Shown here one piece after another: positions 11,446-24,823 of a stretch of 64,000 nucleotides of DNA; position 1 is the first letter of the stretch; each line of letters begins with the position of its first letter. The notes beneath the pieces were generated by a model. The model made no database searches. It was not told where the DNA came from and was given only the letters and a program-made list of their open reading frames with translations. Source of the DNA: Crocodylus rhombifer (lineage: Eukaryota; Chordata; Crocodylia; Crocodylidae); contig JAVSML010025229.1 of NCBI GenBank assembly GCA_038503035.1, positions 340,439 to 404,438 on the forward strand. Direction: 5' to 3'. The translations under genes and the position numbers were made by a program.

Positions 11446-12578
11446 GTTACTTCAAATAGGTACCAAGTCATACCTTTCTTATATTCTTATCTATTCTATC
11501 AGCAGCTAAGCATTCTAAGTACAAAACCTAGATACTTGTCTAAAAGCTGTTCACTGAAATCTAAAATAGCAGTACTGAAAATTTTTGCTGAATTGGCCAC
11601 ATCCTTTAGTTTGGCTCATTTAATTAACAAAAAAAAAAAATCTTTAAAATGCTACAAAGATGGCTTAGCAAATGTATGAATAGAAAATACGAAGTTCTCC
11701 TATCCTCTATTTTCTAAAAAGAATGAGATCTTGAAAAATCTATTATATCCAAACTGGGTTTTGTAAGAGCTATAACGGAGGCAGAATTAACAGAGCAAGT
11801 ACCACCCCTCTCCCCCTCCCCCCCCCATTTAACAGTTTACTTACTAGAAATTACTTTTATGCTGACCCTATGTCATGTTCCATACATAAAACGGCAAGGA
11901 GTCGCTCATAACAAACCAGTATTAGTTACTACAGTCTGTCATACTTTAGGTTAGTCTATTATAATACATTAACAGTTACTCAATACTAATTTTTATAAGG
12001 TTTTCAAACAAAGATGAATAGTCCATAAGTAGAACTCTGCAGTATCATCAAGGTCTCTTTCCTTCTGTTCTGCATTGGTTTATCTGAACAAGTAAGGAGC
12101 AGGATTTGTCTTCCTTACTAAAAGAAATGCCCTTTTTAATGGCACAGTAACTCATGTTATCCAGGTATAAAATGCTAGCAGAGTCAAGACCCTTAAGTTT
12201 TTACCTATTTGGGATCACCTCACATAGGTACTTCACAGTAAAAGCTTCTGTGTCTTTTTTCTACTTGAAGTACCCTGGGGATACTTGGGAAGGCCCCAGG
12301 GGGCACTTCAGGCTTTGCTGCTGGCACTTCCAGTTTTGTTCCCAGCAACACCCTCTGCCCCCCCTTTTCTCAATCAGCTGCCAGGGGACGCAACCAAAGA
12401 CTGAAAACCCCTGTACTACCATATTTATATATGTTTTCATTGAGAATACTTCAACATCAGACATCTAGATTAATTAACCTGGGGGGGGAGGCAGGGGGAG
12501 GGAGTTTGAAAGTAGTTTAAATTTAAGAATTAATATAGCTATTACAGACCATGTTTTCTGTTGCATTAATTTCATAAG
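11446..12578. other. Unique intron sequence
   Basis: AT-rich with a 12-A run near 11.63 kb and a C-run near 11.82 kb. I see no gene or identifiable repeat. Confidence 0.35.
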
Positions 12579-12586
12579 TTAAGTAT

Positions 12587-12927
12587 ACAGGAGTATAGGT
12601 TGTAGCTGTGTTGGTCTTACAGGCAGACAGGGTTCTTTGGGTAAACGATATATTTTATTAGACCAACTCAGCTAATTGGAAAAATTCTTCTGAGCAAGGT
12701 TTCGGGTATAAATACCCTTTGTCAGGCTGAGGAAGCATCTGTGGTTGGTATGTGCTGTTCCTGGATGGAATGAATGGATGGAATCCAAGATCAGCATACA
12801 CCAACTACAAATGTTTCCTTAGCCTGATGAAGGGTATTTATACCCAAAAGCTTGCTAAGAATTTTTCTATTTGAGTTGTTCTAATAAAAGACATCAGATT
12901 TACTCAAAAAAACCTTGCCTGCCATAG
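12587..12927. repeat. Foldback element with 9-bp target duplication
   Basis: GTTAAGTAT flanks the block on both sides (12578-12586 and 12928-12936). Inside, a left arm (about 12620-12750) and a right arm (about 12790-12925) are inverted copies. For example GGGTATAAATACCCTTTGTC on the left pairs with the complement of the right-arm GAAGGGTATTTATACCC. The loop is GGATGGAATGAATGGATGG. It is a nonautonomous repeat family; a sister arm is at 3905-4079. Confidence 0.75.
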
Positions 12928-12936
12928 GTTAAGTAT

Positions 12937-14497
12937 GGAGTAACTATACTGCCAACAGAATTTGGAATTGAGCTACAGGTTTTGAGCAGTACTGACACTG
13001 TGCTCAAACCTTCTCAAATGAGGAACTATGATCTAATCTCATCCTTTTTTTACCCACTTGGTGTGGTTCCCTGATTTCAGGATCCTTTACCACAGTACCA
13101 GTTGGTTGGGAAGCATGGCTTGAATGGACTACACTAGAGGGTTTGTTCTTCTCAGAAAAAGGCAAAGTAGGAGTTTTAAAATCTGTAAATGCTGAGTGAA
13201 GTAGCTGTTGTTTCTTATCTTATGAGTTGTTTGTTTGCTATTTTAAGCCACTCTGAGCCCTTCTGGATACTGTGGTATATAAACAATTACCAACTATAGT
13301 TAAAATATTATTAATAGTAATACATAACAGAAGAAGTGGCAACTGTTCCTGTTAGTGGAAAGAGGGCTGCAGCACATCAAATTCTTTTCCTTACTCAGCC
13401 AGCTACAAGTTTCAGTTTAGTAGCACTAGCTTTTCTTACTCAGCACCATGAATATCAGCCTGGAGAAAGCTCTTGAAGGTGGGAATCAATCCCCAAAGTG
13501 ATATTTACTCAAAACTGACACCTCCCCCCAACCCCCAAAAAATCCTACAAGGTCTATCCTAAGGATCAAAGTCAAGATAACACAGCTAAAACCTACACCC
13601 CTGTGAGATACAAATGAGCATTCATTCATCTAGACCAACTTTTTCATTCTTCCCATTCAGCTATCTTCTGCTTCTCTTCCCCCACCCCATTCCTTTGGTG
13701 ACTGCTATCTCCTACCACACTATGCACAGTTTAAGACAATCAGGATTCATGTGAAATTAAAAACAAAGGGTAGAAAGCCCTCCAAGAACTGTCTGATGGT
13801 TTCAAACACAGGAACAGTCTCAAAGACAATAATGAAAGGCCCACTAATTCTCGGTTATTTAAAAACATAATTCAGAAAGCATGAATGTATACAAATACAA
13901 AAGTGATAAATATAGTTTCTGAAACTATCTTGCAACAACAGGATGATGGACTACTTACTTCATATAGCTGTATAGATACACATGGCTCCTTTGTAACATG
14001 ACATATCTCCTGTTTTGAGATGCTTGTAAGAGTCAGATAAATAACAGCATAATTAAAAGGGGAATGAAAGAAAAAGTAATGATATGGGACAAATTGTTTA
14101 AAGATATCATTTACGCTTTAGTACAACATGTCTGATGCAGTTATGCTCATGCTAAAGTCACGGTTGATGACTGAATGTAGTTGTGTGGTAAATTAGGACA
14201 TTTGTACGTGGTACGTACACTTATTCCCAGCAACCGGGGGGCGGGGGGAAGGTTGCTTGGGGAGCAAGAGAGGAAAGTGCCCAAATGGAATCTTAAGAGA
14301 TCCAGAGTGTGCATGAAACGTCCTGACACTGCCTTACTACATTTGCTGAGGCATGCACCCACAAAGGCTACAGAGTCTTTATAACAAAATGCCAGTATTA
14401 AGATAGCTATCAGTATCTTATCTCAGTGACTTTTTTGGGCTCTTCTCACTTCCTTGGAATGAAAGACACTTCCAACTATTCAAGCTGAGCAATGATG
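12937..14497. other. Unique intron sequence
   Basis: No gene or identifiable repeat seen. Local features are a C/A-rich run near 13.53 kb and AT-rich tracts. Confidence 0.35.
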
Positions 14498-14505
14498 CTC
14501 TAGAC

Positions 14506-14956
14506 CAGGGGTTCTCAACCTCTAGCCCACGGGCCAAAATTCAGCCCACAGAACCATTTTTTCTGGCCCACAGCTGTCCCCACGGGTCAGAAAATTTGGT
14601 GGCAGGGAACAGTGGCCATTAATATGGCTACCATTCCCCACTGCCAAATTCCAAAACCACATGTACAGCCCCTCCCCATACATGGCTAGGCCACACCCCC
14701 TCTCCACAGCAGGACTGGGCCACGCTCCCTTCCTTCCTGCCCCCTCCCCTCCCATAAGGCCAGGTCAAGATCCCTTCCCCTGTGGGACTGCATTGGGGAT
14801 GGCTGGTTTCAAAGGAGGATACTCCCCTCACCCCCCACACCCTTCTACAGAGCCAGATGGTGCCCACTGCCCACAGGTTCCAGATTAAGACTACCATCCC
14901 AACAGACCAGGCACTGCCCATCCAGCCCACCAAGCAAAAAAGACTGGACACCATTG
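14506..14956. mobile_element. hAT-type nonautonomous element A (451 bp)
   Basis: It starts CAGGGGTTCTCAACC and ends GACTGGACACCATTG. It is flanked by perfect 8-bp duplications CTCTAGAC at 14498-14505 and 14957-14964. The 8-bp size and the TCTAGA target are typical of hAT (Charlie-like) transposons. The GC-rich interior has no coding capacity. Confidence 0.8.
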
Positions 14957-14964
14957 CTCTAGAC

Positions 14965-15221
14965 CAGTTGTCCTCAATCTGCATAGATGCCAGGCACACC
15001 TCAAGAAGTGTCAGCTCTTAGTTTTCACTCATTTTTTGAGGACAGAAAAATAATATATCAATTCCCCTGCTGCAAAGTACTTACAAAGACCGCAACAGGC
15101 CAGAATGTATTTAACACTACAGATTTATATTCAAATTCTCTGGATTTATATTGTGAATCATGCTTGCACACCTAACAGTGCTAAACTAACATTGCCACAG
15201 CACCCTGGTTGAGAATCGTTG
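14965..15221. mobile_element. hAT-type MITE B (257 bp), abutting element A
   Basis: It starts CAGTTGTCCTCAATC and ends CCTGGTTGAGAATCGTTG (inverted: CAACGATTCTCAACCAGG). Flanks are CTCTAGAC (14957-14964, shared with element A) and CCCTAGAC (15222-15229). The same family occurs at 41275-41566 and 56980-57278. Confidence 0.8.
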
Positions 15222-15554
15222 CCCTAGACAAACCGAATGGGAATAGGGTGCTCCTTTCTGGCCTAATTAACAAAAAAAAAAAATTATTTTTTTTTGAAAG
15301 ACAATAGTTTGAAGAAAAAAATTGTATTCAAATTTACAGCCAGCATTCTCTTTTCAACCCTTTCCCAACCTTCAGTTGTTCATTTATCTTCAAGAAACTC
15401 CTTTCTGAAAAATACCAACCTGCCTCATTTTAAAATATGCTGTCAAGCAAACAAGAAGACTTCATTATATACAGGCTTTCATGCTTAAACTTCTACTTAT
15501 CAGGGCTTCTTCCTCCTACATTTCAAATTCTGAAATACACAAACTAGATCATAG

Positions 15555-16198
15555 GCTAGGTCTAAACACTTAGACCAGTTTAAAAGTGGATGAAGTAGTA
15601 TTGAAGTGAGGTTAGGCTACATCCGAATCATCCTCTGCTAGCTTATACAATTAAAACGTACCAGCCACGCACCCTTTTGAAAAGAGTCCAAATGTACTTG
15701 TGGCCCTGCTCTGAACTTATTCAAATTTTGGTTTAGTTCTTAGCAATTGGAGGTAAGAGGAAGAAAACAGAAGGGCATAAAGAGGGGCTGTGATATAGTA
15801 GGGAGTGAGGACACGGCTTTAAAAAAGAGATAGATTTTACTGAACAAACAGTACAAGGGAGCTCATTGATAAAAAATGCCAACAAAGTTTTTAAAATGTG
15901 CATAGGGGGTGGGGAGGAGCAGCTCTGGGCAGGAGTGGCCAGTTGCCGCACTGTGGAGTGGGAAAGGGGGAGGTTAGGAGCAATGCAATGCAGGATGCCT
16001 GAAGGAAAAACCTGCCTGCCTCAGGTTTAAACAGCATTTAAACCATTTTAAGTGCAGTGCATGTGTCCCTGCTCTCATACCTACAAGCTTGTTAAACCAG
16101 TTTAAAGCTACCTGCAATGGTTCAAAAGTATAATCAGGAAAATCAAGTACTCTTAAACTTGTTCACTGCAAACTGGTTCAGCATTGCATGTGCAAACC
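15555..16198. repeat. Possible DNA-transposon remnant with weak terminal inverted repeats
   Basis: The left edge GGTCTAAACACTTAGACC, followed by AGTTTAAAAGTG, resembles the complement of the right edge (GGTTTGCACATGCAATGC then AACCAGTTTGCAGTG). Several AAACCAGTTTAAA-like phrases lie between. No target duplication is clear. Confidence 0.3.
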
Positions 16199-19100
16199 AA
16201 ATTCTGCAACACGGGTCTGGCAAGTCCTGCAGGCCTTCCCATGCTGCGTCACTTTCTCCTCCTCCCGCCCCCCACTCCCACTAATGCACAACTAGCTGCT
16301 TTGGTAGGCAGGCAGAATTCACTATCCCTTTTCTCCTTTTTTCAGCATTTTATCAACAAACTTGTTTGCACTGCTTGTTCGGTAAAAGCCAATAGCCAGT
16401 CAGTTGCATCTTCGCTCCCTACTCAACTGTGGCTACTCAAACAGCCCCAACCCTAGGACCCTAAAAGTATGGATCCAAACGCCACCCCCTCCACACACAT
16501 ACCCACACACCCTCCCCTCTTTTGGTCAATTATAGGCCATTAAAGTTTAACGAACTCAAGTTTAGGGAGGAAAGGAAAGCAGAAAAGTAAAACACTCCCA
16601 GTCACAGACCTGCTAGAACCCCCAAAACGTATGGGAGCAAGCACGCTCCCACTGCCTCGCTTGCTCCCATCCCCTGGTCTAAGCTGCAGCACTTTGCACA
16701 CATTCCGAACCCATTCCCTGAGATATTTAGAAATGATTCAAAACTTAACGCAAGCCCATATGCCTTGATAAATCAAGTTGCCACCTCAGTTACCAGTAAT
16801 TTAAAAGTGTTCTTCCCCATCAAGTGGGAAAGTAGTAGCCTGATGAGAACTGCAATGTAAAGAAGATACTCCTCTAAGAAGTGCCAGAAGTAATACTTTC
16901 TTAATTATAAAGTATATAGCAAGCTTTAAACCACAGCATTACTCACAAGTTAATTTCTATTTGCTTATGCAATATGAACGTCAGAGAGAATGACTGCAAA
17001 GATTACGCAAGACAATTTCTAGCTCAAAAAATTCACATTGTCATATCTGTAAAGTGTATCCTTTCATGATCTTTCCATGCAGTTATTACATACTGCTTTG
17101 ACAAAGTTTCAATGGTTTTTGAAAAGCATGTTTATGAGTAATGCTATTTTAATACAGCTCAAGCTTGAGTACAAGGCTGCTTCTGACAAGCTTGTTTTAT
17201 CTAATAATTTTTAACAGATTTTAAAATTTGTTTCTGAAGACACCAAGTCCCAACCTTTCAAAGTTTTTAGACTGATTGATTTTAAGAGTTTCAGTTTTAT
17301 GTCAATGACAACAGAACAAAGATAACCACCAAAATTAGCTAAAAGTACTGAAAAACTGCATTTTTAAAGACTGGGTTGCTGCATCACTTCCCTGCAGTCA
17401 GACTGATTCTTCAGTTTATGGATTCCCTTGTTAACCTCATCCAATTAGGAATGCAAAATCTCATTTGATACTTGAAATAGATGGCAAACTACAGTTCTTC
17501 ACATTACAAGCCTCAACTTAAATACAGTCATTCTGCTCTCCTGTTGAAAAAAATAAGGCAATTACATTTTGTGGTGGTCTATGTCATTTGACATTCCAAA
17601 TCAGGATAGACAAAAATTGTTTTAAAACAGCTGATTTAAAAAGATATTCATTTAAGCTTAACATAGATTAGCATCACTTTCATTGTAAGGCCAAAACCTA
17701 CTATAAACTATTAAAATAATTTAAATTAAATAGTTTCAAATAGTACATGTTTGCTGCTGACGTTCTCAAGTCAGTCAATGGCTAAGCACCCAGAACCAGA
17801 GTTTGTTGAACTGCTAAACCAGCTTTTGACAACTACTGCCACCTCTGGAAGGTGCACAGAGGATATTTCTTTCATTTCAGTTCATTCGACTAACTCGGTT
17901 CAATGACCAATTTGCTTTAAGCTGAGAAACCGACTGGTAAGCTTAGTTCTTTCTCCCATTGTATGTATAAAAGTAGGCATGAAAAGGAAAAGATCTATTA
18001 ATTCTAGAAGTTTGAAAGGCACAATACCTGGAACAAAATCGGTCCAAATCACTTATTTCAGATACATTCCATATTTAATAAAATCAGTTTAAAAATGAAA
18101 AAATATTTTACACCATTTTTTTATGTATCCAGCTCGAGCAACATTAAGTAACAAACTAAACAAACACTTCATACATTTAATTATTCTCATTTACATACAA
18201 GCTGCATTGACACAAATAATATGTAAAAAATTAGTACGGGTAGTAAAAAAAATATATCATACACCATTTTCTAACTAATAAAAAGGCACTAAGGAGAACC
18301 AGTGGACTGCTGGACTTATCTCCCAAACTGTACAACAGATGTTGCTGTTAAGTCAAGAAAATAAGGCTGCATAAATATGAGAACTAACCTCTAAGACACA
18401 GCCTTGTACATCTCTGCAATTCCTCATACACTGCATTTGACTTGGTGGAATGTGTTTCAGGACCATAAGATTAAGGAAGACAGACAACAAGGTCATTAAA
18501 TGTTTAAACATTAAGTTTTATCTATTTACACAACATGAACAGGTTTTAGCTGAACTTATTTCCATAAACTAGTCTGAAGCTCATAACAGCTTAAGCTCCT
18601 TGTACCAAAACATATAACCATACTTTTCTCAAGGTTGGGAATGAGGTTTAGAGACTTCGCACCCAGGAAGTGATATCAAATGCTCCATATTTACAGTCTT
18701 TACTAAAAGTACAACCTTAAAAAAATAAGTTGGTATCATTTGAGCCCCAAGCAGAACAATGATTGTGACTCTGGCCTTATGAAAACCAAGTTCAAAATGT
18801 TATGGTGATGGCAGCTTATGAATAAATTGGGAAGGCAGGAACTAGTTTTTTTTTTTAAAGAATTTTTGACAGTATCCTTTTTAAATACAGAAGCTGCTTC
18901 TCAAAAAAGCCACTATTAAGCAGAAAATACAAAACAGTGCTTTGGGTAATTAACAATCCAGAACAAGCCAAGAGAAATCCACATACGTAAAAAAAAAAAA
19001 AAGAGAGTCATGTATTTGTCCCTTGTTGAACTGACTTTAATATCTATTATGTTACGTCTAAATTAATTTTACAGCTGCTCTGAACATAGAAGAATTATGC

Positions 19101-19490
19101 ACACAATTATGCCCTCTACGAAAAATACATTATATTACCTAAGTTCATTTTACATTAGTGATGACTTTAAGCTCTATACATTTGTTTTAAGTTGAAGGAA
19201 TTTTTTAAAGGAAAATCATGACTATTCTTCTACTCCACAAAAACCCTGTACACAAAACAGAAAATATTAGTTTTAAGGGATTAGATACAAATGAATCTGT
19301 CTTCTCACTATTTGGCAATTACATCAAAGTATATCCAAATTACTTCTCCCTTTCTATCTGTGAAGATTCAAAAATGAATCTACAGTTGTTTCTATGAAAA
19401 AATAATTCACATCTGTGTGAAGACTGAAGGCTGAAATCATGACTTCATGACGTTTTTCCATTCTATAAACTGAAGCTGTAAAAACAATAG
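16199..19490. other. Largely unique AT-rich intron
   Basis: No exon, repeat family or RNA gene recognised. This is part of a longer repeat-poor stretch to about 24.4 kb. Confidence 0.35.
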
Positions 19491-19496
19491 GTGCCA

Positions 19497-19805
19497 GCTC
19501 TGTAGGTACTCTGGGGCTCAAGCACCCACCAAAAAAAAAAGTGGGTGCTCAGTACCCACAGAGCTGCTTGCAGATGTTAAGACACCCCCCCCCCAAAATA
19601 AATAAATAAATAAAAGGCTTTACTGGAAGCAGCAGTGCATTACTTCAACCCAGCTCTGCAGCATCTGTAAAAATCGGACGGTTCAGCAGGGCTTTCTGGC
19701 ACTTCCAGCTAAAGCTAATTCAATCAGCTATTAGATAAAAGCTCCCAAAAACCCCCACTAAAGCATCCAATCTTTACAGACGCTGCAGAGCTGGGTAGAA
19801 ATAAT
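19497..19805. repeat. Two palindromes, probable MITE remnant
   Basis: A hairpin at about 19497-19566 pairs CAGCTCTGTAGGTACT...AGCACCCAC with GTGGGTGCT...ACCCACAGAGCTG across an A-run. A second inverted pair has ACCCAGCTCTGCAGC near 19649 and GCTGCAGAGCTGGGT near 19783, about 130 bp apart. The layered palindromes resemble a nonautonomous DNA element. Confidence 0.45.
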
Positions 19806-19899
19806 GTGCTACCTCTTCTGGGCATGCACAGGGTTCAGCACGGGAACAAACCAAGTGGGAACAAACCAAGTTGAAACTGAAGTGCCGGTTTGTGGGGGG

Positions 19900-22800
19900 G
19901 GGGGTTGTTTGTTTTTCTTCCTTTATGCCTTATGCAAGCACCTACTGGCAAAAAACAAAGTCAACACCTGTGCTAAAAACTACATGCTTTGAACTATAAC
20001 CTTAAGTAATCCAATCCAAAACCTGCCTTCCAGCCTCATATTAAACATATTTTATAATTCCTGCAAACAAATTCTTGTGGTACTACTTCACTGTGATCAC
20101 TGTGGAGCATATGGAAGTAGTTCACGTTGTTGGTAACAACTGCAAACATTTCAATGGCTTCAGACTTCCAAAAGCAACATATTCTTGATTATCTGTGTAT
20201 TAATGTTATGGTCATACACTTAGCTATTTCACTTAAAACACTAAACACATGCATCTCTTTTCCCTTTTGTTTGCATGTTAGATACCACTGATATATTTTT
20301 CCTCAAACATTATTTTCAAACTTTAACCCTTATGAACAGCTCAGCACCTTCAGTCTCCAAATAAAAGGCGTTCCAATAAGTGTTCTTCTCCTGTACTGCT
20401 ACAAATAGTGCCTCACTTTGTAATGTGAAACAGCAAGTTACCAAACAGTGAGATAAGGACAAGCCACATGCCCTGTTCCATGTCCCAGCCGATGATAACC
20501 CCCCTTGATGATGGCATGCTAAGAGTCACTCCTGGAACTTCCAATCATCAGGACTGGCTAGTACAGAAGAGTGCCACCCACAGAAAAACACCGTCAGGCA
20601 GAGAAGCAAATATGTTTTGTTTCACATGGCATCACAGTAGTTATACTTTCTGGAAAGCATCTTTGTCCTTCAAACCATGCAGATGTCATACTAACAGTAA
20701 CATCTTCTTTTCTAAACAAGAAGATGAGTTTGTAAGGACACCTGAGTTTTAAATAAGGAAGCTCAGTAGTTTCCTCACTCAGTAGCCTGTTTGAGTCTAC
20801 ATGCCTTCCTTTGCATTAGGAGACCATTCAGTATGTATACTGAAGATCTCTACAGCTCTGAAGTATTAAGTACAATTCCTTCTACAAACTTTCTTACTCA
20901 TAAAAAAGAGCATCTAGAAATCCTTCCTAGGAGACTAAAATAGCTTTTCATAATAATATTTTGAACTGTGCACATAAGGTTTGATATTCAATATCTTATT
21001 ATTCACCAAACAAATAAAAAGGACACCAAGAAGGTTGTTCTGAAAAGAGAAACTGTTAAATAACAGAGTTGCTATGTTTTGAGATATGAAAGCTAGATTT
21101 TACAAATGTTCTGAAGTTAAGTTTTAAACTTGAATTAGTCCACAGGAATAGGCCTCAACATGATTTCCAAGCCAGTTGATTCAAGTGTCCTCTCAGAAGG
21201 CAGCAAACACTAATCCTTTCCCTATAAGATGCAAACATTCTTGAGTGTAAGCAAATCGTCCTTACACAAAGCAGTTCAAGGACTCTGCTGCAACCATCAT
21301 TTTAATGTTATTTGAATGTATTTGCAGTGCTGACACTAATATATACATTTCCTTTCATGTCTACAAAAGAAATGAAGTGTAGGAGTTGGAGATATTATGT
21401 CAGTTGGTTAAAATAATTGATTCATATAAATTTCTTCCGTAAAGGCAGTAAGAAATTATCTGCCTTTTCCACACCAGTATTTAGTTTTACAGGTTTCTTT
21501 CTATACATGCTTATAATTACCAATACTATTTTCTTAGTATTGCACTTGATTTTTTACCTTTCTAGCTTTATATTTATTTCATCCCTCACTCAACAGTCTA
21601 TTGGGACATATAGGAGTGATTCATCTGAAACAAATTGATGACTATTCTTATTAACTTCAAGCTCATCACAAGATCCAATACAAACAGTGAAGTTTGTTTA
21701 CTCCTTTGCTGCATAGCCATGTAAAGGAAGGCACTAGTAGGCCAGGATTCTTGAAATTTTAGTAGCAGGGGTATCTTAATACAAAGAATAACAACCCCCC
21801 AAAAAACCTGTGTTCATGCTGACTCCTCCCCTTCCCAGTCTTAACACCCTTGTGGCAACCTGTATGGAGCATTAACATTCACTAATACAATTTGGCAGCT
21901 GCAAAGTACAAAAGCTATCCCTGGCAACTTTCCAGAAAACATGCATGCTCTGTAGACCTCAGTTTGGGGAACTAGAGACATCTGCCCCAAGCTCCAGTTT
22001 CGTTCCTTTTTCTGTTCCCTATTTTAGACTCTTTCATTTTCCATCTTCTCTCTCTCCATCCACCATACACATTCTTTTAGTGCTGTGGAATACAGTGCTG
22101 ATCTTGTGGGAATAAAATTAAACTTGGTTTAATTAGCTTAATTTATACCAATATCATTGCTCCCACTGGAAAAGAACTATGTTAGAAGATAGGAAACTGC
22201 CAACCCTCCACTACCAATGCTAATTTGAAAGAGGAGAAAAAGAAGAGCAAAGCACTAACTTTTTAATCTAATGCTTTCTGAAGTCTCCATAGAAGACCAC
22301 CTCACAGACACCACAGAAACTAGTTCCATAGTTCAGTACCATTAAGGCCCATTAATAACCCAATAGTCAACACAGAGTACACTGGGTAATCAGAGCGATC
22401 ATCAGTGGTGCAAGGCAAGTTGCCAACCTGACAGCTATTTAAAAAAATATAAAGTGGGCTTTAGCCTAGCGGTATTAAACATAGTGTCAAAACAATATGC
22501 AGTTCAGTTCTAAATTTTGGCTTCTCCATTCTTCCTTCATAAACTCTACCATTATGTTATGTTGCCATACTGAAAGAAATCTGTTACATGCATCTGAGAT
22601 CTTTAATTTTAAGCGTACCTTGTGTGTCCCGTGTCTTAACTCTCTCACAATTTGACAGGCAGGATCACATGTCAGAATACAGACAAATTAAATTACTAAG
22701 AGGCTATTTCTATAATTCTCACTGAAGATTTAAACAACACTGTGCCCACTAATTTAGCTTGCACAAAAATTAAGCCAATACTTTGAAATCATGTCTTGAA

Positions 22801-24410
22801 GCCGAATTGTTTTCTAAAGTTTACACCTCTGACTGCCCTTTTTAAACTCAGTGTATTACAACACTAACTCCAGTACCTGTGCTGTATGATTTTTCATAAA
22901 CTGCCCTATTCCTCTTAGAGAGGCAGTTAAAAGTGTTAAAAGCACTTGTTTAACAAACAATCCTTGAACATATTCAGTCATTTCTGTTTACTTCAGACCC
23001 AAAAGCAGCTTTTTCATATTTCCAGGGTAGAGACATCATAGCCAAACAAATGTTGTGTACCAAAAAGAACTTTTAGCCAAGATGCTGTCAACAGCAAGCT
23101 ACCTTACACCAACATAACTGCACTAACTAAAAACTGTGGAGACCAACTATAGCCTTATTTTAATTGTATATATGTAAGCAGGTAGAAAACTGAAGATGCA
23201 ATTACAGAGTGTACCATTTTTATAGTAATGTAATACACACCTGAAAAGAGTGCTACACTAGTGCATTATAATATGGTATTCTGATTATATTTCCGGAGTC
23301 AGCAGTGCCACCCCAGTGCCTTCCTTAGATATTTGTACGTTTACTTAATTGATATAGGTATAGAAGCAATTTGATATTTTACAGACTTTCAGACTAAAGC
23401 CACACTGTATCTTAAAAGAATTATCATGAACAGCAAGCCTGGAAGCTGGATGGGTAGATGGCATCTTTATACAGCATGTATTTTTGTTCACAAGGAAAGA
23501 AAGTTCTGATCTTTCAAAATGAAAACGCCAACATTATCTTCTGCATCAAGTCTGTAATCCATGTTAAACATATGTGCTTAGTACATAAGGTTTAGATTCC
23601 ACAGGTTAAAATGCCATTAAGGTTTGTAATTTATATTAAAATCAAGTGTTAATATATCCTTTAGTTACAAAACCAGTTGTAGATTAATTATACATAGGGC
23701 AACCATCTCAAGAAATAGCATCTTCATGTCAGTCTTGTTACATGTCCAATTAAACAGATCTAAAGGTCTGTGGAAGTGAAGCATTTATCTAAAAAAATTA
23801 TGACCTTTCTATATCAGCTTTATATTACTAACTATTCAGCCGTACTTAAAAGGGTGGGTGTTGGGGTTTTTTGCACATCCCCCATGCAATATTTAGATTA
23901 ATAAAATATTTTTTTTAAATGACCTGACATTTCAATAGAAGATAAATCAGACAAATTATGGAAGTCGTTTCAAGTAAATCTAGCCTTTTAGCAGCACTTT
24001 GCATTTAATTTGCTAGAGGAAGGTCTTAATAAAGAACCAAGAGAGTGTTTTCCTTTTGAGGTAGCGAGTCGATGGAATAATTCTATAACACACATTACTG
24101 CTAATTTTTAAATCAGCTCCTGCAGTCTACTAAGTTGAGTAATGATAAGTACATTTAGAACATATTTTTATGGCATAAGTGAAACATCTTTTAAAAGTAA
24201 GAATATTTTAAAAATTGGCCCTATGGGAACTATACCTGACACAGAATCTTCCTTTAGGTGGCTTTTTATAAAATATTTTTACAAATATTGGTATATCTAA
24301 AGAAAATGTGAGTATAATCAAGCACAGTATACACTAGTAAAGATGTTCCTTGAAAGCTTTATTTTCCTGTTACATTTCTTTTTAAGTTTATGTTATTGCT
24401 GCTACTGGAC
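19900..24410. other. Repeat-poor unique intron
   Basis: AT-rich sequence without recognised exons, RNA genes, long tandem repeats or transposon ends. Conserved regulatory elements could be present but cannot be recognised without an alignment. Confidence 0.35.
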
Positions 24411-24555
24411 AGATGCGTCACACACAGAACACAGAAATGACTGAAAGGGGGAAAAAGTATAATTATATAGGTACTTGCTCCTACAGTACCTTTCCTCTGT
24501 GTATCTTAAGGAGTCTTACTAATATTAAACAGCTTAATTTATTCCAGATATTGGA

Positions 24556-24680
24556 AATTATTATCCCCATTTCACAGACCAGGAAATGGAGGAAAAAATT
24601 TCATTATCCCAAGTCACTAAGTCAGTCAGTTGTAGAGCCAAGAGCAGAAAACACATTTCCCAGTTCATCATTCAAACTTC
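24556..24680 (-). repeat. MIR-type SINE relic
   Basis: TTATTATCCCCATTTCACAG, then ACCAGGAAATGGAGG, then CCCAAGTCACTAAGTCAGTC, then GTAGAGCCAAGAGC, follow the reverse-strand MIR core order (ATTATCCCCATTTTACAGATGAGGAAACTGAGG...CAAGGTCACACAGC...). It is old and diverged. Confidence 0.65.
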
Positions 24681-24823
24681 AATAAAAGTTGCCATTAAGT
24701 ATTTTCATATCCTCTGAATCATTTAAACTGCAAAATCTCACCCAGGACAAGTTATTTTGTTGCTTTTTTTTCCTTTAAAAAATGAAAGCAAAAGCTATCC
24801 TAACAATTATGTTTAGTTTAGAA

